A DNA stretch of 64,000 bases from Methanosarcina siciliae T4/M (GTDB lineage Archaea > Halobacteriota > Methanosarcinia > Methanosarcinales > Methanosarcinaceae): NCBI RefSeq assembly GCF_000970085.1, contig NZ_CP009506.1, forward strand, positions 1,612,001 to 1,676,000, written 5' to 3'. Of the stretch, positions 53,988-62,976 are shown one piece after another (position 1 is the first letter of the stretch; every line of letters begins with the position of its first letter). A program made the translations under genes and the position numbers. The notes below the pieces were generated by a model. That model was given only the letters and a program-made list of their open reading frames with translations, was not told the DNA's origin and searched no databases.

Positions 53988-54533
53988 TCATTTTCTGTCA
54001 AAAAAGATATTCTTCCCGGTAACGCTCAGCGGAATTCCAAAAACAACATCTGCATCCAGAAGGCCGGAGACCCTTGCAGCCGCACCTATCGAATACATGA
54101 CCCTGTTGTCAATACAGAAGTCCTTGGCTTTTGCAACAGCTGCTCCTACAGCGATTCCCAGGTCCGCATACTTGAGCATGCAGTTCGGCCCTTTAAATTC
54201 TGCTTCAACCTTCTGCCGGTCCAGCATTTCTGCACAGGTCTTAAACCCGCAGGCTCCGCAGTTTAAGCCTGCAGCTCCACTGGCTTTTACTCCTATAAGG
54301 ATAGCAGACCCGGCATTTCTAAGGTTTCCTGCATCTCTTTTCAGGAAGGCAAAGCCTTCGCCTTTTGTATCTGCCAGCTTTTCCATGGCCGAGGCAAGGA
54401 CTTCAATATCTTCTTTTTCAACGAGGGCAGTTACTATGTCGTCTACTCCTTTGGCTTTCGGGGCAGTCCGGGCAGCCAGAAGGATGCTCTTTGCAAGTGT
54501 CTCGATTACATCGGATTCGGGATTGAGAATCAT
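53988..54533 (-). CDS. DUF2148 ferredoxin-domain protein
   Basis: The 181-residue protein of the DUF2148 family is common in methanogens. The cysteine motif GLNCGACGFKTCAEM (about 90-105) with GPNCMLKYADLG later resembles a four-cysteine Fe-S site as in CO dehydrogenase-type A-cluster-binding folds. The N-terminal ILLAARTAPKAKGVDDIVTALV and the C-terminal LDADVVFGIPLSVTGKNIFFDR are typical. It is probably an electron-transfer or cluster-binding protein of unknown partner. The 71-bp gap to the convergent DUF460 gene is pyrimidine-rich. Confidence 0.9.
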   Translation of the reverse strand: MILNPESDVIETLAKSILLAARTAPKAKGVDDIVTALVEKEDIEVLASAMEKLADTKGEGFAFLKRDAGNLRNAGSAILIGVKASGAAGLNCGACGFKTCAEMLDRQKVEAEFKGPNCMLKYADLGIAVGAAVAKAKDFCIDNRVMYSIGAAARVSGLLDADVVFGIPLSVTGKNIFFDRK

Positions 54534-54613
54534 GCATGGATTATTGGAATTTTCGGGGCTTAAGCATTTCGCAGGCTTCGGAAAAGCTTTTGCATTTTTT
54601 TCTATAATTCCCT

Positions 54614-54910
54614 AAGCTCCCGGAATATGGCCTGCGTTGTGGAAGCAAGCCCTGTTGCCGTAGATTTTGAAAGTTTCCCCACAATCTTTTTTCTGGTTAT
54701 CCGTAAAAGTTTCTGGAGGTCATCAGGGTCAAATGGGGATACACCCGAAAGCGTTGTCTCTGCAAGTTTTGGGTATCTCTCCCGAGAAGGAAGGTAAACT
54801 CTAAGGTAGGCGGAGTCATTAAGACTTCAGGATTCAGTACATAAGGTTAGGGACAGCCCTTAGTGGTCAAGGTACCCATGCGAGATCATGATTGTTTTCG
54901 GCTCCATGCA
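54614..54910 (-). pseudogene. Decayed duplicate of the beta-CASP nuclease N-terminal part
   Basis: The stretch aligns on the same strand to 57878-58180 of the intact beta-CASP nuclease gene: for example atatggcctgcgtt and aaatggggatacacccgaaag against atatggcctgcgtt and aaaaggtgctacacccgaaag, and ggttagggac...gtggtc. It has many substitutions and small gaps that break the frame, so it is not functional. It corresponds to about residues 40-145 of the protein. Confidence 0.75.
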
Positions 54911-54932
54911 ATTGTAGAGGATATTCTGAAAC

Positions 54933-54956
54933 ACCGACTAGATAACGTCGGTTTTT
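54933..54956 (+). terminator. Hairpin plus T-run
   Basis: A 6-bp stem accgac/gtcggt with an 8-base loop is followed by TTTTC on the plus strand. No plus-strand gene ends nearby, so it may be a relic. Confidence 0.3.
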
Positions 54957-55209
54957 CATTAATATCGAGTATCCTATTCGAATTTTGAATATTGGTATCC
55001 ATATCTATAATTCTTATTATATTATATTCTCTAGATACTAATATTGCTATAATTTAGACCCATTTTTTCGGCATATAATATGGGGATAGAATTTATCCAA
55101 TAGTAATCTTCTAAAAAAATGAATCTGGATGATTTATTGATAGAGCAAAATCTGCTTAACGAATTCATAAAGCAGACCCAATGGTCTATTCGCATACGGG
55201 GAGTAAAGA
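54957..55209. other. Promoter gap before the CrtC/AttH-like gene
   Basis: AT-rich, with TATA-like runs (about 55015-55030). GGGGAG precedes the ATG at 55210. No gene. Confidence 0.4.
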
Positions 55210-56616
55210 ATGAAAATTGGATTGAAAATCGGATTGATAGTTTCTCTACTATTGCTATGCTTAGCTATTCCTCTTAGCGCCGCGCAAGCATCAGAACCTG
55301 CAGGAACCATCGCAGTCAAAGCAGATAATGAAACTTCAATGAACACAACAACTTCGGCCCAAGAATCCGCACCGTGGCTCACGAGCCCGGGGCTGAACAC
55401 GGAAGAACAGGGACTCTACCACTTTCCCAGGGACCACCAGTGGCATAGCGGACCGACCTACCACTTTAACGATTTCGATGAGTGGCACTACTTCACATTA
55501 CTGGGCAAGGACCTGACGACAGGCCACAACATATCTTTGTTTGTGTGCGATTTCCAACAGGGTTGGCGCAATGACATACAAAGGCCCCACACCAGGGTTC
55601 TCATGGCCTACCTCGACAAAGACGAAGCCAAGTTTTACGGTCATGCCATTGACCCGACGGGCAAGTTTGTGACCACGGGATCCAATGGGGATTTTAATTA
55701 TACGGTCGGTGAGGTTGGTAAGGAGCAGGGTTTTGCCACGAACTACAGCTATTCCCAGGAACGGTGGAATTTCAAAGGGTGGGCGACAAACGAGAGTAAT
55801 ATGACCGCCGGCACTCCGTACAACTTTGACGTCACCGGGGTCGTAAAGGTCCCAGGCTACATTCCAATGGCTTACTGGGGGCTGGAAAACATCGGATTCA
55901 ATGACCAGTACGACCAGAACCCTTCGACTATGTACGGTCTTTCATACTACTACGTAGCCCCGGAGATGGAAATGAACGGCACGGTAACCCTGGATGACGG
56001 CGTTGTCCATGAGATTGAAGGCACGGCCTGGTTCGAACACCAGTGGGGCAACTTCCAGTCACCTGAACAGCTCCGATACTTCTGGGGTTATGCCCGTTTC
56101 CCCAATGGGGATTCATTCACCTGGCGGCAGTATTACGGCAGTCCTGCGGGAGTTGTACCTACCACCATACCTTACAACATAACAGCTGGTATGATGGGTT
56201 GGGACTCTCCGCAGATTCAACAAAACCGGTTCGCTTTCGTACCCAAGGGCCAGCCACCGCAGTTCGCGTTCGGGCCGTCCATCGTGTACACACCGATCAA
56301 GTGGTGGACGTCGCCGATAACGAATATGTCGTACCCGTGGTGGGGCGAACTAAAGACGCCTAAAGGGACTTTCTACGTATCCCCGTCAGCCACTCCCTCC
56401 CAGGAGAGCGCTGGCGCTGCGGGTCCATTTATAGAGGGAGCGTTGGAGCTCCATAGTGGCTCGATTGACGGACCGGTGGTAGCAGAAGGGTTCTGTGAAC
56501 TGGCGCAGCTACCTCCACTAGGAGCGCCAAACGCCCGCGGGCTTCCCGAAGCTACTGCTCCGGGAGATATCCGTTTCGACGGCGGTCTGAACCACAGCGT
56601 GCAGAAACAAAACTGA
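55210..56616 (+). CDS. Exported CrtC/AttH lipocalin-like protein
   Basis: The 468-residue protein has a signal peptide (about 1-27, ending ASA-like AAQA). Two lipocalin-like halves follow with the motif FPRDHQWHSGPTYHFNDFDEWHYFTLLGKDL and the second-half signature GTAWFEHQWGNFQ, as in AttH / hydroxyneurosporene synthase-like (CrtC) proteins. Those bind or hydrate hydrophobic molecules; the substrate here is unknown, and an archaeal role is open. The start has GGGGAG 6 nt upstream. The gene is visibly richer in G+C than its neighbours and stands between a decayed copy and an intact copy of the beta-CASP gene, so recent acquisition is likely. Confidence 0.85.
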   Translation: MKIGLKIGLIVSLLLLCLAIPLSAAQASEPAGTIAVKADNETSMNTTTSAQESAPWLTSPGLNTEEQGLYHFPRDHQWHSGPTYHFNDFDEWHYFTLLGKDLTTGHNISLFVCDFQQGWRNDIQRPHTRVLMAYLDKDEAKFYGHAIDPTGKFVTTGSNGDFNYTVGEVGKEQGFATNYSYSQERWNFKGWATNESNMTAGTPYNFDVTGVVKVPGYIPMAYWGLENIGFNDQYDQNPSTMYGLSYYYVAPEMEMNGTVTLDDGVVHEIEGTAWFEHQWGNFQSPEQLRYFWGYARFPNGDSFTWRQYYGSPAGVVPTTIPYNITAGMMGWDSPQIQQNRFAFVPKGQPPQFAFGPSIVYTPIKWWTSPITNMSYPWWGELKTPKGTFYVSPSATPSQESAGAAGPFIEGALELHSGSIDGPVVAEGFCELAQLPPLGAPNARGLPEATAPGDIRFDGGLNHSVQKQN

Positions 56617-56646
56617 ACCTCTCTTCTGGGACCTGGACAGGTAACC

Positions 56647-56675
56647 GCGTCGCCGATGTGGAACGTCGGCGACGC
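56647..56675 (+). terminator. Strong 10-bp hairpin after the CrtC/AttH-like gene
   Basis: A perfect 10-bp stem gcgtcgccga/tcggcgacgc with a 9-base loop lies 30 bp after the stop codon. It lacks a T-run, so it may stabilise the RNA end or be a bacterial-type relic. Confidence 0.5.
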
Positions 56676-56689
56676 TAAATCGACTGGGG

Positions 56690-56883
56690 AGGCTTCGGTC
56701 TGTCCGTGGTGGGGGACTTGAATAACTGGAAATCTCCAGTGGCAGGACTTGATTACCCGACCGAGGGCCTAATAATGACTGGATAAGGGCTATCCGGCTC
56801 ACCACCGGACGGCAACCCTGTTGATAGAGCCCAGCGGACATCCGGCCTTCTTTAAGGAGTAGTTCTACCTCGCGATGATCCAT
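56690..56883 (-). pseudogene. Possible decayed transposase N-terminus
   Basis: A frame from ATG 56883 reads MDHREVELLLKEGRM, which vaguely recalls the start of some transposase proteins, and then turns into proline- and serine-rich nonsense. There is no terminal inverted repeat. Weak evidence; listed because it would fit an imported segment. Confidence 0.2.
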
Positions 56884-57056
56884 CAGTGCTCGATGAGTGT
56901 TTTCTGAAATGGATGGTGATCAAGCCCTTGTTGATAATGAATATATCTGGATGCTTTAAATACCAGAAATTCTGTCCAACGAGTGCAATAAAACCACAAA
57001 TAGAAAAAGATGTTTAAGAATCTTTTTTAATAACTGTTTATCCTTTCCTTTTATCT

Positions 57057-58307
57057 TTAAAAGGTAAAAGATTCCCCGTTTGCGGGTGCATAAGCTTCCA
57101 CACCGATTTCCTCAGAGATCCACTGTGCGAAAGCCTCTGTTTTGTCCCCGTGCATTACAAAGGCCCTTTCCGTGCCTTTTTTGCAGAAATCCTTCACAAG
57201 TTTTTTAAGCTCGCTGTCCCCGCTGTGTGCGGAAAAGTCGTATTGCTCTATTTTGGGCTTGAGGGCAAGGACATCTCCTCTGGTCTCGATGACGCCGTGT
57301 TTCAGTGCCAGCCGGCCATTTGTGCCTTCAACCTGATAGCCGGTGAGCAGGACTTTAGAGTTCGAGTCCCTGTAAAGCTGGCTCAGGTAATAGAGTATAG
57401 GCCCGCCGTTCAGCATTCCGGCTGTAGTGACAATAACCGAAGGTTCTTTGAGAACGGATTCCCGTTGCTTATCTTTTACGGAAATAGCCCGGTCGAAAGC
57501 CCTGTCCAGAAGTTCCGGATTCCTCAGGTACTCGGGATATTTCCGGAGGAGTTTGTATACATCCCTGCCCATTCCGTCCACATAAGCCGTGATCCCATGG
57601 GCGTCGAGCAGCATAAGGATCTCCTGCGTCCTGCCTATTGCAAAAGCAGGGATAAGGGCAGTTCCTCCCCTTTCCAGAGTTTCAAGGACAGAATCAATAA
57701 ACTTTTCTTCGGTTTCTTTTCTCGGGACATGCTCCTCTCCGAAGTATGTGCTCTCAAGCACAAGCGTATCAGCTTCTGGAAACTCTTCTGCTCCCGGCAC
57801 AAGCCTCGTTTCCTTCATGCTGAAATCACCCGTATAAAAGAGACTTTCTCCCGATTCGGATTCAAGATGGATTCCGGAAGCTCCGGGGATATGGCCTGCG
57901 TTATAGAAGCAGACACTGTACCCGTGAGTTTTGAAGGTCTCCCCGTAATCTTTTCTTCGGGTCAGCTGGTTAACCCTTTGAAGGTCGTTGGGGTCAAAAG
58001 GTGCTACACCCGAAAGGGTTGTTTCTGCAAGTTTGAGGGTATCTCTCCCAAGAAGATTGGTAAAATCTGCCGTTGGCGGCGTCATGAAAACTTCGGGATT
58101 CATATACATCAGGTTAGGGACCGCCCCGCAGTGGTCCAGATGCCCGTGGGATACAAGCACGGCTTTCGGTTCCATGCCGTTTCCGGGATATTCGGGGATT
58201 TCTCCGGCTTTTATACCGTAATCGAGCAGAATTTCCTCATTGACAAGCAAACCCGAACGTCCGACTTCCCTGCATCCTCCTTTAAAACTAAACTCCAGAA
58301 CAAACAC
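57057..58307 (-). CDS. Beta-CASP metallo-beta-lactamase nuclease
   Basis: The 416-residue protein is of the archaeal aCPSF2/RNase J-like group of RNA-processing nucleases. The metallo-beta-lactamase motif SHGHLDHCG (about 54-62) is followed by AGHIPGASG, FYTGDFSMKETRLV, and the beta-CASP part with ESTYFGEEHVPRKETEEKF, PAFAIGRTQEIL, VTTAGMLNGGP and FSAHSGDSEL. No KH domain precedes it. It likely cuts or degrades RNA in the cytoplasm. The start is GTG 58307; its AAGGAG site overlaps it, so the true start is uncertain. A decayed partial duplicate lies at 54614-54910. Confidence 0.9.
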   Translation of the reverse strand: MFVLEFSFKGGCREVGRSGLLVNEEILLDYGIKAGEIPEYPGNGMEPKAVLVSHGHLDHCGAVPNLMYMNPEVFMTPPTADFTNLLGRDTLKLAETTLSGVAPFDPNDLQRVNQLTRRKDYGETFKTHGYSVCFYNAGHIPGASGIHLESESGESLFYTGDFSMKETRLVPGAEEFPEADTLVLESTYFGEEHVPRKETEEKFIDSVLETLERGGTALIPAFAIGRTQEILMLLDAHGITAYVDGMGRDVYKLLRKYPEYLRNPELLDRAFDRAISVKDKQRESVLKEPSVIVTTAGMLNGGPILYYLSQLYRDSNSKVLLTGYQVEGTNGRLALKHGVIETRGDVLALKPKIEQYDFSAHSGDSELKKLVKDFCKKGTERAFVMHGDKTEAFAQWISEEIGVEAYAPANGESFTF

Positions 58308-58532
58308 TCCTTGGATATTTTTTTATGCTTCAATTTCTCAAATAAGCTTTTCAAAATTCTTTTTGAAATAAATCTGGCTTTACAGCCCTTAAAAGTTATG
58401 ATCCGGTAATCTTCCTCTCCGAAAATGGTATTTTCAGTTTTCTTCCTCTGCACCAGAAAAATTCTCTTATTTCTCTTGACCCGCAATTCTACAGAAACAT
58501 TTTTGGAGTATAATTTAGCACTTCGAGTTCTC

Positions 58533-58979
58533 TTAATTCCCATCCCGGACAACTACTACAGGGACTTTTGAATGTCTTACTACTTTTTCCGCAACACTTC
58601 CCATCAGAAGCCTTTCAAATCCTGTTTTTCCGAGTGTTCCCATTACTATCAGGTCCATGTTGTTATTTTCTGCAAAATTGATTATTTCATTAGCCGGATA
58701 TCCCTCTAAAAGAACCTCTTTGACCTCCACACCCGATTCCTCTACAATCTTCTTAATTTTGGATATTACTTTTTTTCCAGAGTTCATCATCATTTCACGG
58801 ATCGCTTCTTTGCCAGCAGTCCAATCTTCAGAAATTACAGAGGGTGTATCAACCACATAAAGGGCGTGGATGGTAGCTCCGCTAAGCTTTGCAATCTCAA
58901 TACCACAAGAAATAGCTCTCCGGGAATTCTCGGACCCATCAGATGCGATCACTATGTTTCGGTATAATTCACTCGACAT
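58533..58979 (-). CDS. Universal stress protein
   Basis: The 148-residue UspA-domain protein starts with YRNIVIASDGSENSRRAISCGIEIAKLSGA and has the ATP-binding signature GTLGKTGFERLLMGSVAEKVVRHSKVPVVVV (G2xG9xG(S/T)). It is a typical single-domain size. USPs of this type bind ATP and modulate stress tolerance, often by dimerising; no target can be seen. It is located upstream of the beta-CASP gene on the same strand, 225 bp away. Confidence 0.93.
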   Translation of the reverse strand: MSSELYRNIVIASDGSENSRRAISCGIEIAKLSGATIHALYVVDTPSVISEDWTAGKEAIREMMMNSGKKVISKIKKIVEESGVEVKEVLLEGYPANEIINFAENNNMDLIVMGTLGKTGFERLLMGSVAEKVVRHSKVPVVVVRDGN

Positions 58980-59308
58980 ATATTGTTCCCCATTTTAGAT
59001 TTTAATTTACATTCAACTTCCTGAATACGAAAAAATTACTCACGGTTTCCTCTACTACTATTCTAAAAGAAACAAAAACTACTGATCAATCTGTCGATAT
59101 TATCCAGTACATCCGAAAATGATACTTAATTGTTTTCTCCTTTTTGCGCAGGCAAAGTTTTGACCACCCTCTCATTACCAAGAAAAAACAATAGCTAAAA
59201 AGATAGCACAATTAAAAGATGTATGGTATGTAGAAATACCTGCAAGGATGAGAAATTATTCTCTTGAACTCGTGGATCTCATTTAAATTAATAGCTAAAT
59301 ATAAGCAT

Positions 59309-59330
59309 CTCCGCCAGCTTGCCTGGAGGC
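59309..59330 (+). repeat. REP-like dispersed hairpin, copy 2 of type B
   Basis: ctccgccagcttgcctgg plus aggc matches the reverse complement of 30775-30796 at 20 of 22 positions. The stem has one mismatch. Confidence 0.55.
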
Positions 59331-59485
59331 CGCTCCCTAAACAAAGAAAGAAAACTGGACTAATGAAAAGATAAGAGAACAGTTTTGCAGGTAGAATAAT
59401 TTGGTTTATTGCATTTGAGAGCTTTTTGATTGTTTAATTCACGGTTCTCTCAATAACTTTTCTTTAGTTTTTCTGTTATTATTAC

Positions 59486-59513
59486 GGGAAAGACCGCACG
59501 CAAGCGAGCGGGA
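59486..59513 (+). repeat. REP-like dispersed element, copy 2 of type A
   Basis: gggaaagaccgc and cgagcggga match the ends of the reverse complement of 30551-30583; the loop differs. Confidence 0.5.
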
Positions 59514-59538
59514 CTTGGACGGTTGAATATAGTTATTA

Positions 59539-59877
59539 ATGTTGCACGGGTCAGAATTAGGTACTGACCTCTTAACCTGGTGGCCGACGGATTCACATCT
59601 CAATGAGAGTTTCAGCCCGCATTTTGCCGTCATCGGTTCGGCGGCAGAAGTTTCTGATGCAAGTGACATCGTCCAGCCCGAAGCCGGCACTCTTGAAAAG
59701 ATGCTGACTGCCGTACCGGGGCCGATGCGTTTCATTCCAACTCACAAAGGTCATGGTCTTCCAGGCTCGGAAATCGAAGCTCTTCCTACTCGCCCGGGTA
59801 GCATGAAGAACCTGGCTGATTTCCCGTTAACTCCTCAATTCACAACTCCTAATCATCAAGAAGTTCTCAACTTATAA
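59539..59877 (+). CDS. Unrecognised 112-residue protein or gene fragment
   Basis: A frame from ATG 59539 encodes MLHGSELGTDLLTWWPTDSH and SHLNESFSPHFAVIGSAAEVSDASDIV, then PGPMRFIPTHKGHGLPGSEIEAL and an ending TPNHQEVLNL. It looks protein-like, slightly richer in G+C than the surroundings, but I recognise no family. It reads like the C-terminal part of a larger protein. No ribosome site precedes the ATG. It overlaps the 3' end of topA by 6 bp, convergent, and begins 25 bp after a REP-like element. Confidence 0.45.
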   Translation: MLHGSELGTDLLTWWPTDSHLNESFSPHFAVIGSAAEVSDASDIVQPEAGTLEKMLTAVPGPMRFIPTHKGHGLPGSEIEALPTRPGSMKNLADFPLTPQFTTPNHQEVLNL

Positions 59878-62130
59878 GTCCTCAACTATGCCGCCGTTAC
59901 ATGAAATCTGCCATGTTTTAACCTTTTTTACGCTTGTCTTTATTGTTTTTGCAAGTTCTATGGGGTCGGCTTCGGCAAGGGCTTCCACGCTTGTGATCCC
60001 GGCTTCTTCCAGTTTTCCGGCGGTGGCTTTTCCTACGCCTTCGATATCCGTAATGGTTTTGGGCTTTTCTTTTTTCGGCTGCTGGGCCTGCTCTTCCTTC
60101 TGGGTTTTTTGCCATTCAATAAAGTTGCACTGGGGACAGCCGAGGTCCCAGGGGCGTTTACCGGCATTAATTATGCGGATGTGGTGCAGGCCGTGGGTCT
60201 CGCATTGCTTATCGGTAACCACGATCTGGCCGCTCTTTGGCAGGGGGAGGGAGAAGGTGCAGTTAGGGTAATTGCTGCAGCCTATGAAACGGCTTCCTCT
60301 TTTCGATCGTCGGATCATGAGTTCGTTTCCGCATAAGGGGCATTTGCCTATAATTTTGTCTTCCCTGAGGCCTGCCTGCAGGGACTCTATGATTTTGTCC
60401 CGGTTTTTGTCAAGTTCCGAAAAGACCTGCTGGAGCATTTCTCTGGACTCTTCAAGGACGGACTCCTCTTTGATTTTACCTTCTGCGATCAGGTCCATAT
60501 TTTCTTCAAGCAGCTTTGTCATGTCCGGTTTTGTAATCGTGGGCGAGTATCTTTCAAGAGTTTCCACTACGGCAAAAGAGGTATTTGTAGGCTGTACCGG
60601 ATTTCCGTGGATATATGCCCTGGAATAGAGCTTGCTGATAATCTCGTGGCGGGTGGCTTTCGTGCCCAGGCCCAGCTCTTCCATTATGTTGATCAACCTG
60701 CCCTGTCCGTAGCGTCCCGGGGGTTGGGTTTCCTTGTCCAGCATCTCTTTCTTTATCACTTTCAGGATTTCTCCTTCGCTGAGTTCCGGAAACAGCCTGT
60801 CTTCAGGGGCATTGTAGGGGTAATACCAGCGCCAGCCGGATTCAAGCATTCTTGCCCCGTTTGACCTGAACTCTTCGGCATTGATTTCGAGTCTCAGGCG
60901 CATGGTCTCCCAGGTGCTGGGTCCTGCAAAGGTTGCAAAAAAGCGCCTGGCCACAAGCTCGTAGACCTTCCATTCATCTTCTTTTAACTCGGATTCCTTT
61001 GCAAGGGACGCCGGATAGATAGGAGGATGGTCTGTTGTTTCTTTTTTCCCGCGGGTGGGGATAAGTTCTTTCTTCTCAAGCAGGGCTTCTGCATATTCCT
61101 TAAAAGGCCCTTCCTTAAAAATCTCAATTTGAGCCCTGAGGTCGAGGGTTTCGGGATAAACCGTATTGTCGGTCCTGGGATAGGATATGTACCCGTTAGT
61201 ATAGAGAGATTCGGCTATGCGCATGGCGTTTGCAGGGCTGAGCCCGATTGAGTTTGCCGCGCTGATAAAGCCTGTAGTATTAAACGGGGTTGGGGGCTGG
61301 TCACTTTTTGTGCCTTTTTCCATCTCTTTTAATTCGGCTTTTTTCCCCAGTTTATTAAAGACCTCGGAAGCTTCCTTTTTGTCCAGGAAACGGCGGGTTG
61401 AGTGCTGGGCTGAAAAAGTCTCACTTGATTTTGTTTCAAGTTCGACATGTATTTCCCAGTAAGGAGTCGGGACAAAGATATTTCTCTCTTTTTCCCTGTC
61501 GACTATAAGTGATAGGGTTGGGGATTGCACCCTCCCCACAGAAAGGAACATTTTCCCGAGCCTGCCTGCTGCAAGGGAAATATATCGGGTAAGGGCAGCT
61601 CCCCAGACCAGATCAATAACCTGCCTGGAGTGACCGGCATCGGCAAGGTTAAAATCAACACTTGTGGGGTTTGTAAATGCTGCATCAATTGCTTTTGGGG
61701 TGATTGCACTGTAGCGAACCCTGTCAAAAGGTACCTCAGGGTTCACTTTCTTTATGATATTCAGAGCTTCGACTCCTATCAGTTCTCCTTCCCGGTCGTA
61801 GTCAGTTGCAATCGTGACTCTGTCTGCTTCTTTCCCAAGGGCCCTTAAAGCAGTCACTATTTTCCGGTTGATTGGAGTTGTTGTAATCTCGGCGTCGATC
61901 AGAGTTCTTGAATCAACTTTTTGCCAGTTGTTATATTCTTTTGGGAAATCAATCCCAACAATATGCCCGGAAAGCCCTACAACTGCAGTTTCCTGTCTGC
62001 TTTTGCCTTTTCCAAGCTCGTACCGGTAGACGTCTACTCCGCTGACTCTTTCCTTCTTAGGACTTTTTGGAGCCAGAATCGCAGCTATCCTCCTTGCTGC
62101 TATATTTTTTTCCGTTACGATAAGGTGCAT
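59872..62130 (-). CDS. topA: DNA topoisomerase I (archaeal type IA)
   Basis: It relaxes negatively supercoiled DNA through a tyrosine 5'-phosphate link. The 752-residue protein has a TOPRIM domain (about 1-150 with HLIVTEKN and ATDYDREGELIG) and the type IA core with YISYPRTDNT (Tyr317 as nucleophile). C-terminal zinc fingers follow (CPLCGNELMIRRSKRG...CSNYPNC, about 600-625, and CETHGLHH...CPQC). The end is a helix-hairpin-helix (ITDIEGVGKATAGKLEEAGI, about 690-740). Length and order match archaeal TopA. Its last codons overlap the convergent gene at 59539-59877. Confidence 0.97.
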   Translation of the reverse strand: MHLIVTEKNIAARRIAAILAPKSPKKERVSGVDVYRYELGKGKSRQETAVVGLSGHIVGIDFPKEYNNWQKVDSRTLIDAEITTTPINRKIVTALRALGKEADRVTIATDYDREGELIGVEALNIIKKVNPEVPFDRVRYSAITPKAIDAAFTNPTSVDFNLADAGHSRQVIDLVWGAALTRYISLAAGRLGKMFLSVGRVQSPTLSLIVDREKERNIFVPTPYWEIHVELETKSSETFSAQHSTRRFLDKKEASEVFNKLGKKAELKEMEKGTKSDQPPTPFNTTGFISAANSIGLSPANAMRIAESLYTNGYISYPRTDNTVYPETLDLRAQIEIFKEGPFKEYAEALLEKKELIPTRGKKETTDHPPIYPASLAKESELKEDEWKVYELVARRFFATFAGPSTWETMRLRLEINAEEFRSNGARMLESGWRWYYPYNAPEDRLFPELSEGEILKVIKKEMLDKETQPPGRYGQGRLINIMEELGLGTKATRHEIISKLYSRAYIHGNPVQPTNTSFAVVETLERYSPTITKPDMTKLLEENMDLIAEGKIKEESVLEESREMLQQVFSELDKNRDKIIESLQAGLREDKIIGKCPLCGNELMIRRSKRGSRFIGCSNYPNCTFSLPLPKSGQIVVTDKQCETHGLHHIRIINAGKRPWDLGCPQCNFIEWQKTQKEEQAQQPKKEKPKTITDIEGVGKATAGKLEEAGITSVEALAEADPIELAKTIKTSVKKVKTWQISCNGGIVEDL

Positions 62131-62417
62131 TTAAAACTCCGGTATAACTTTTCTTACATTTTATGGAGGAATACTGGCGTACCCCTAAACTCCTGCCAGT
62201 CTGTATCGAAGCCTGCCTCCTAATTCTTGAAGTTTCCTTTTCTGATATAAATTTATGGATCAAATCCCAGAATATTCTGCTATCCTGAACTTTAATCGGT
62301 TCGGATATTCCTGATTTTTCTTTATTTACCTATTTTTCCCTTTTTCCAGACTCCGCGTCATTCACAATTTTTCGTGATTTTTTCATAATGTTTTCCCGTA
62401 TCTCTCTATTTTTTCTC
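62131..62417. other. Intergenic gap
   Basis: About 290 bases, pyrimidine-rich in the second half (T-rich runs at 62315-62460). It could terminate the transcript of the gene at 62418. No gene seen. Confidence 0.4.
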
Positions 62418-62915
62418 TCAATTTTTCTCCCTATTTTTTTTATTTTTCCTTTCTTCAATAAGCCTGAAAACGAGTTCCACAGCCTCCAACGGGTTTTTTG
62501 CTCTCTCCGTACCTTCTATTTTCCATTTTGACTCCAGCAACACCACAGGCTTTCCCATCTTAAGGCCGAGAGCTATTTCCGAAAGGGTCCCATACTCCCC
62601 GTCAACCGCGATCAGAGCATCTGAGGACTGGGCTATAAGAGCGTTTCTGGCATGTCCCATTCCGCTGAGCACGGCTACATCTATCCAGGGATTTGCCTCC
62701 TCTCGCAGGGTTCCTGGCAGAATACCTATGGTTATCCCACCTGCGAGTTTTGCTCCCTTCGCTGCTGCTTCCATTACTCCCCCCAGGCCTCCGCAGAGCA
62801 GGCCAGCTCTTTTTTTTGCAATCTCTCGTCCCACAGCTTCCGCAAGCGCTCCGGTCTCCCTGCTGCAGGTACCGGCTCCTATTACCCCGATTTGAGTCCT
62901 TACTGGCGTTTTCAC
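62418..62915 (-). CDS. TIGR00725/LOG-like Rossmann-fold protein
   Basis: The 165-residue protein has the GGxxGxMxxxxxGA pattern (LLCGGLGGVMEAAAKGAKLAGG) and DGEYGTLSEIALGLK, the signature of the LOG/lysine-decarboxylase-like TIGR00725 group. Homologues include cytokinin riboside 5'-monophosphate phosphoribohydrolases; the archaeal substrate is probably a nucleotide and is unknown. The start MKTPVRTQIGVIGAG is natural for a Rossmann fold. It is likely co-transcribed after the Tsr3 gene (61 bp gap). Confidence 0.85.
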   Translation of the reverse strand: MKTPVRTQIGVIGAGTCSRETGALAEAVGREIAKKRAGLLCGGLGGVMEAAAKGAKLAGGITIGILPGTLREEANPWIDVAVLSGMGHARNALIAQSSDALIAVDGEYGTLSEIALGLKMGKPVVLLESKWKIEGTERAKNPLEAVELVFRLIEERKNKKNREKN

Positions 62916-62976
62916 TGTGTACTCCCTCCTGTTTTACTGTACTTTCTCTTTTCTCCAAATAGAGCTGCTTTCAGAT

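Larger units (their letters stand above)
56617..57056. other. G+C-rich flank of the imported gene
   Basis: The first 270 bases keep the higher G+C content of the CrtC/AttH-like gene and then drop to AT-rich sequence after about 56900. They include the hairpin at 56647-56675 and a possible minus-strand frame at 56690-56883. I see no clear gene. Confidence 0.45.
58980..59538. other. Intergenic gap with REP-like palindromes
   Basis: No gene seen. The gap carries the two REP-like elements at 59309-59330 and 59486-59513, counterparts of those at 30551 and 30776. The remainder is AT-rich. Confidence 0.5.

Noticed and set aside
57150..58409. A 419-codon plus-strand frame antisense to the beta-CASP gene
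   Set aside because: The opposite strand encodes a full set of beta-CASP motifs; this frame has no recognisable family and reflects codon bias.
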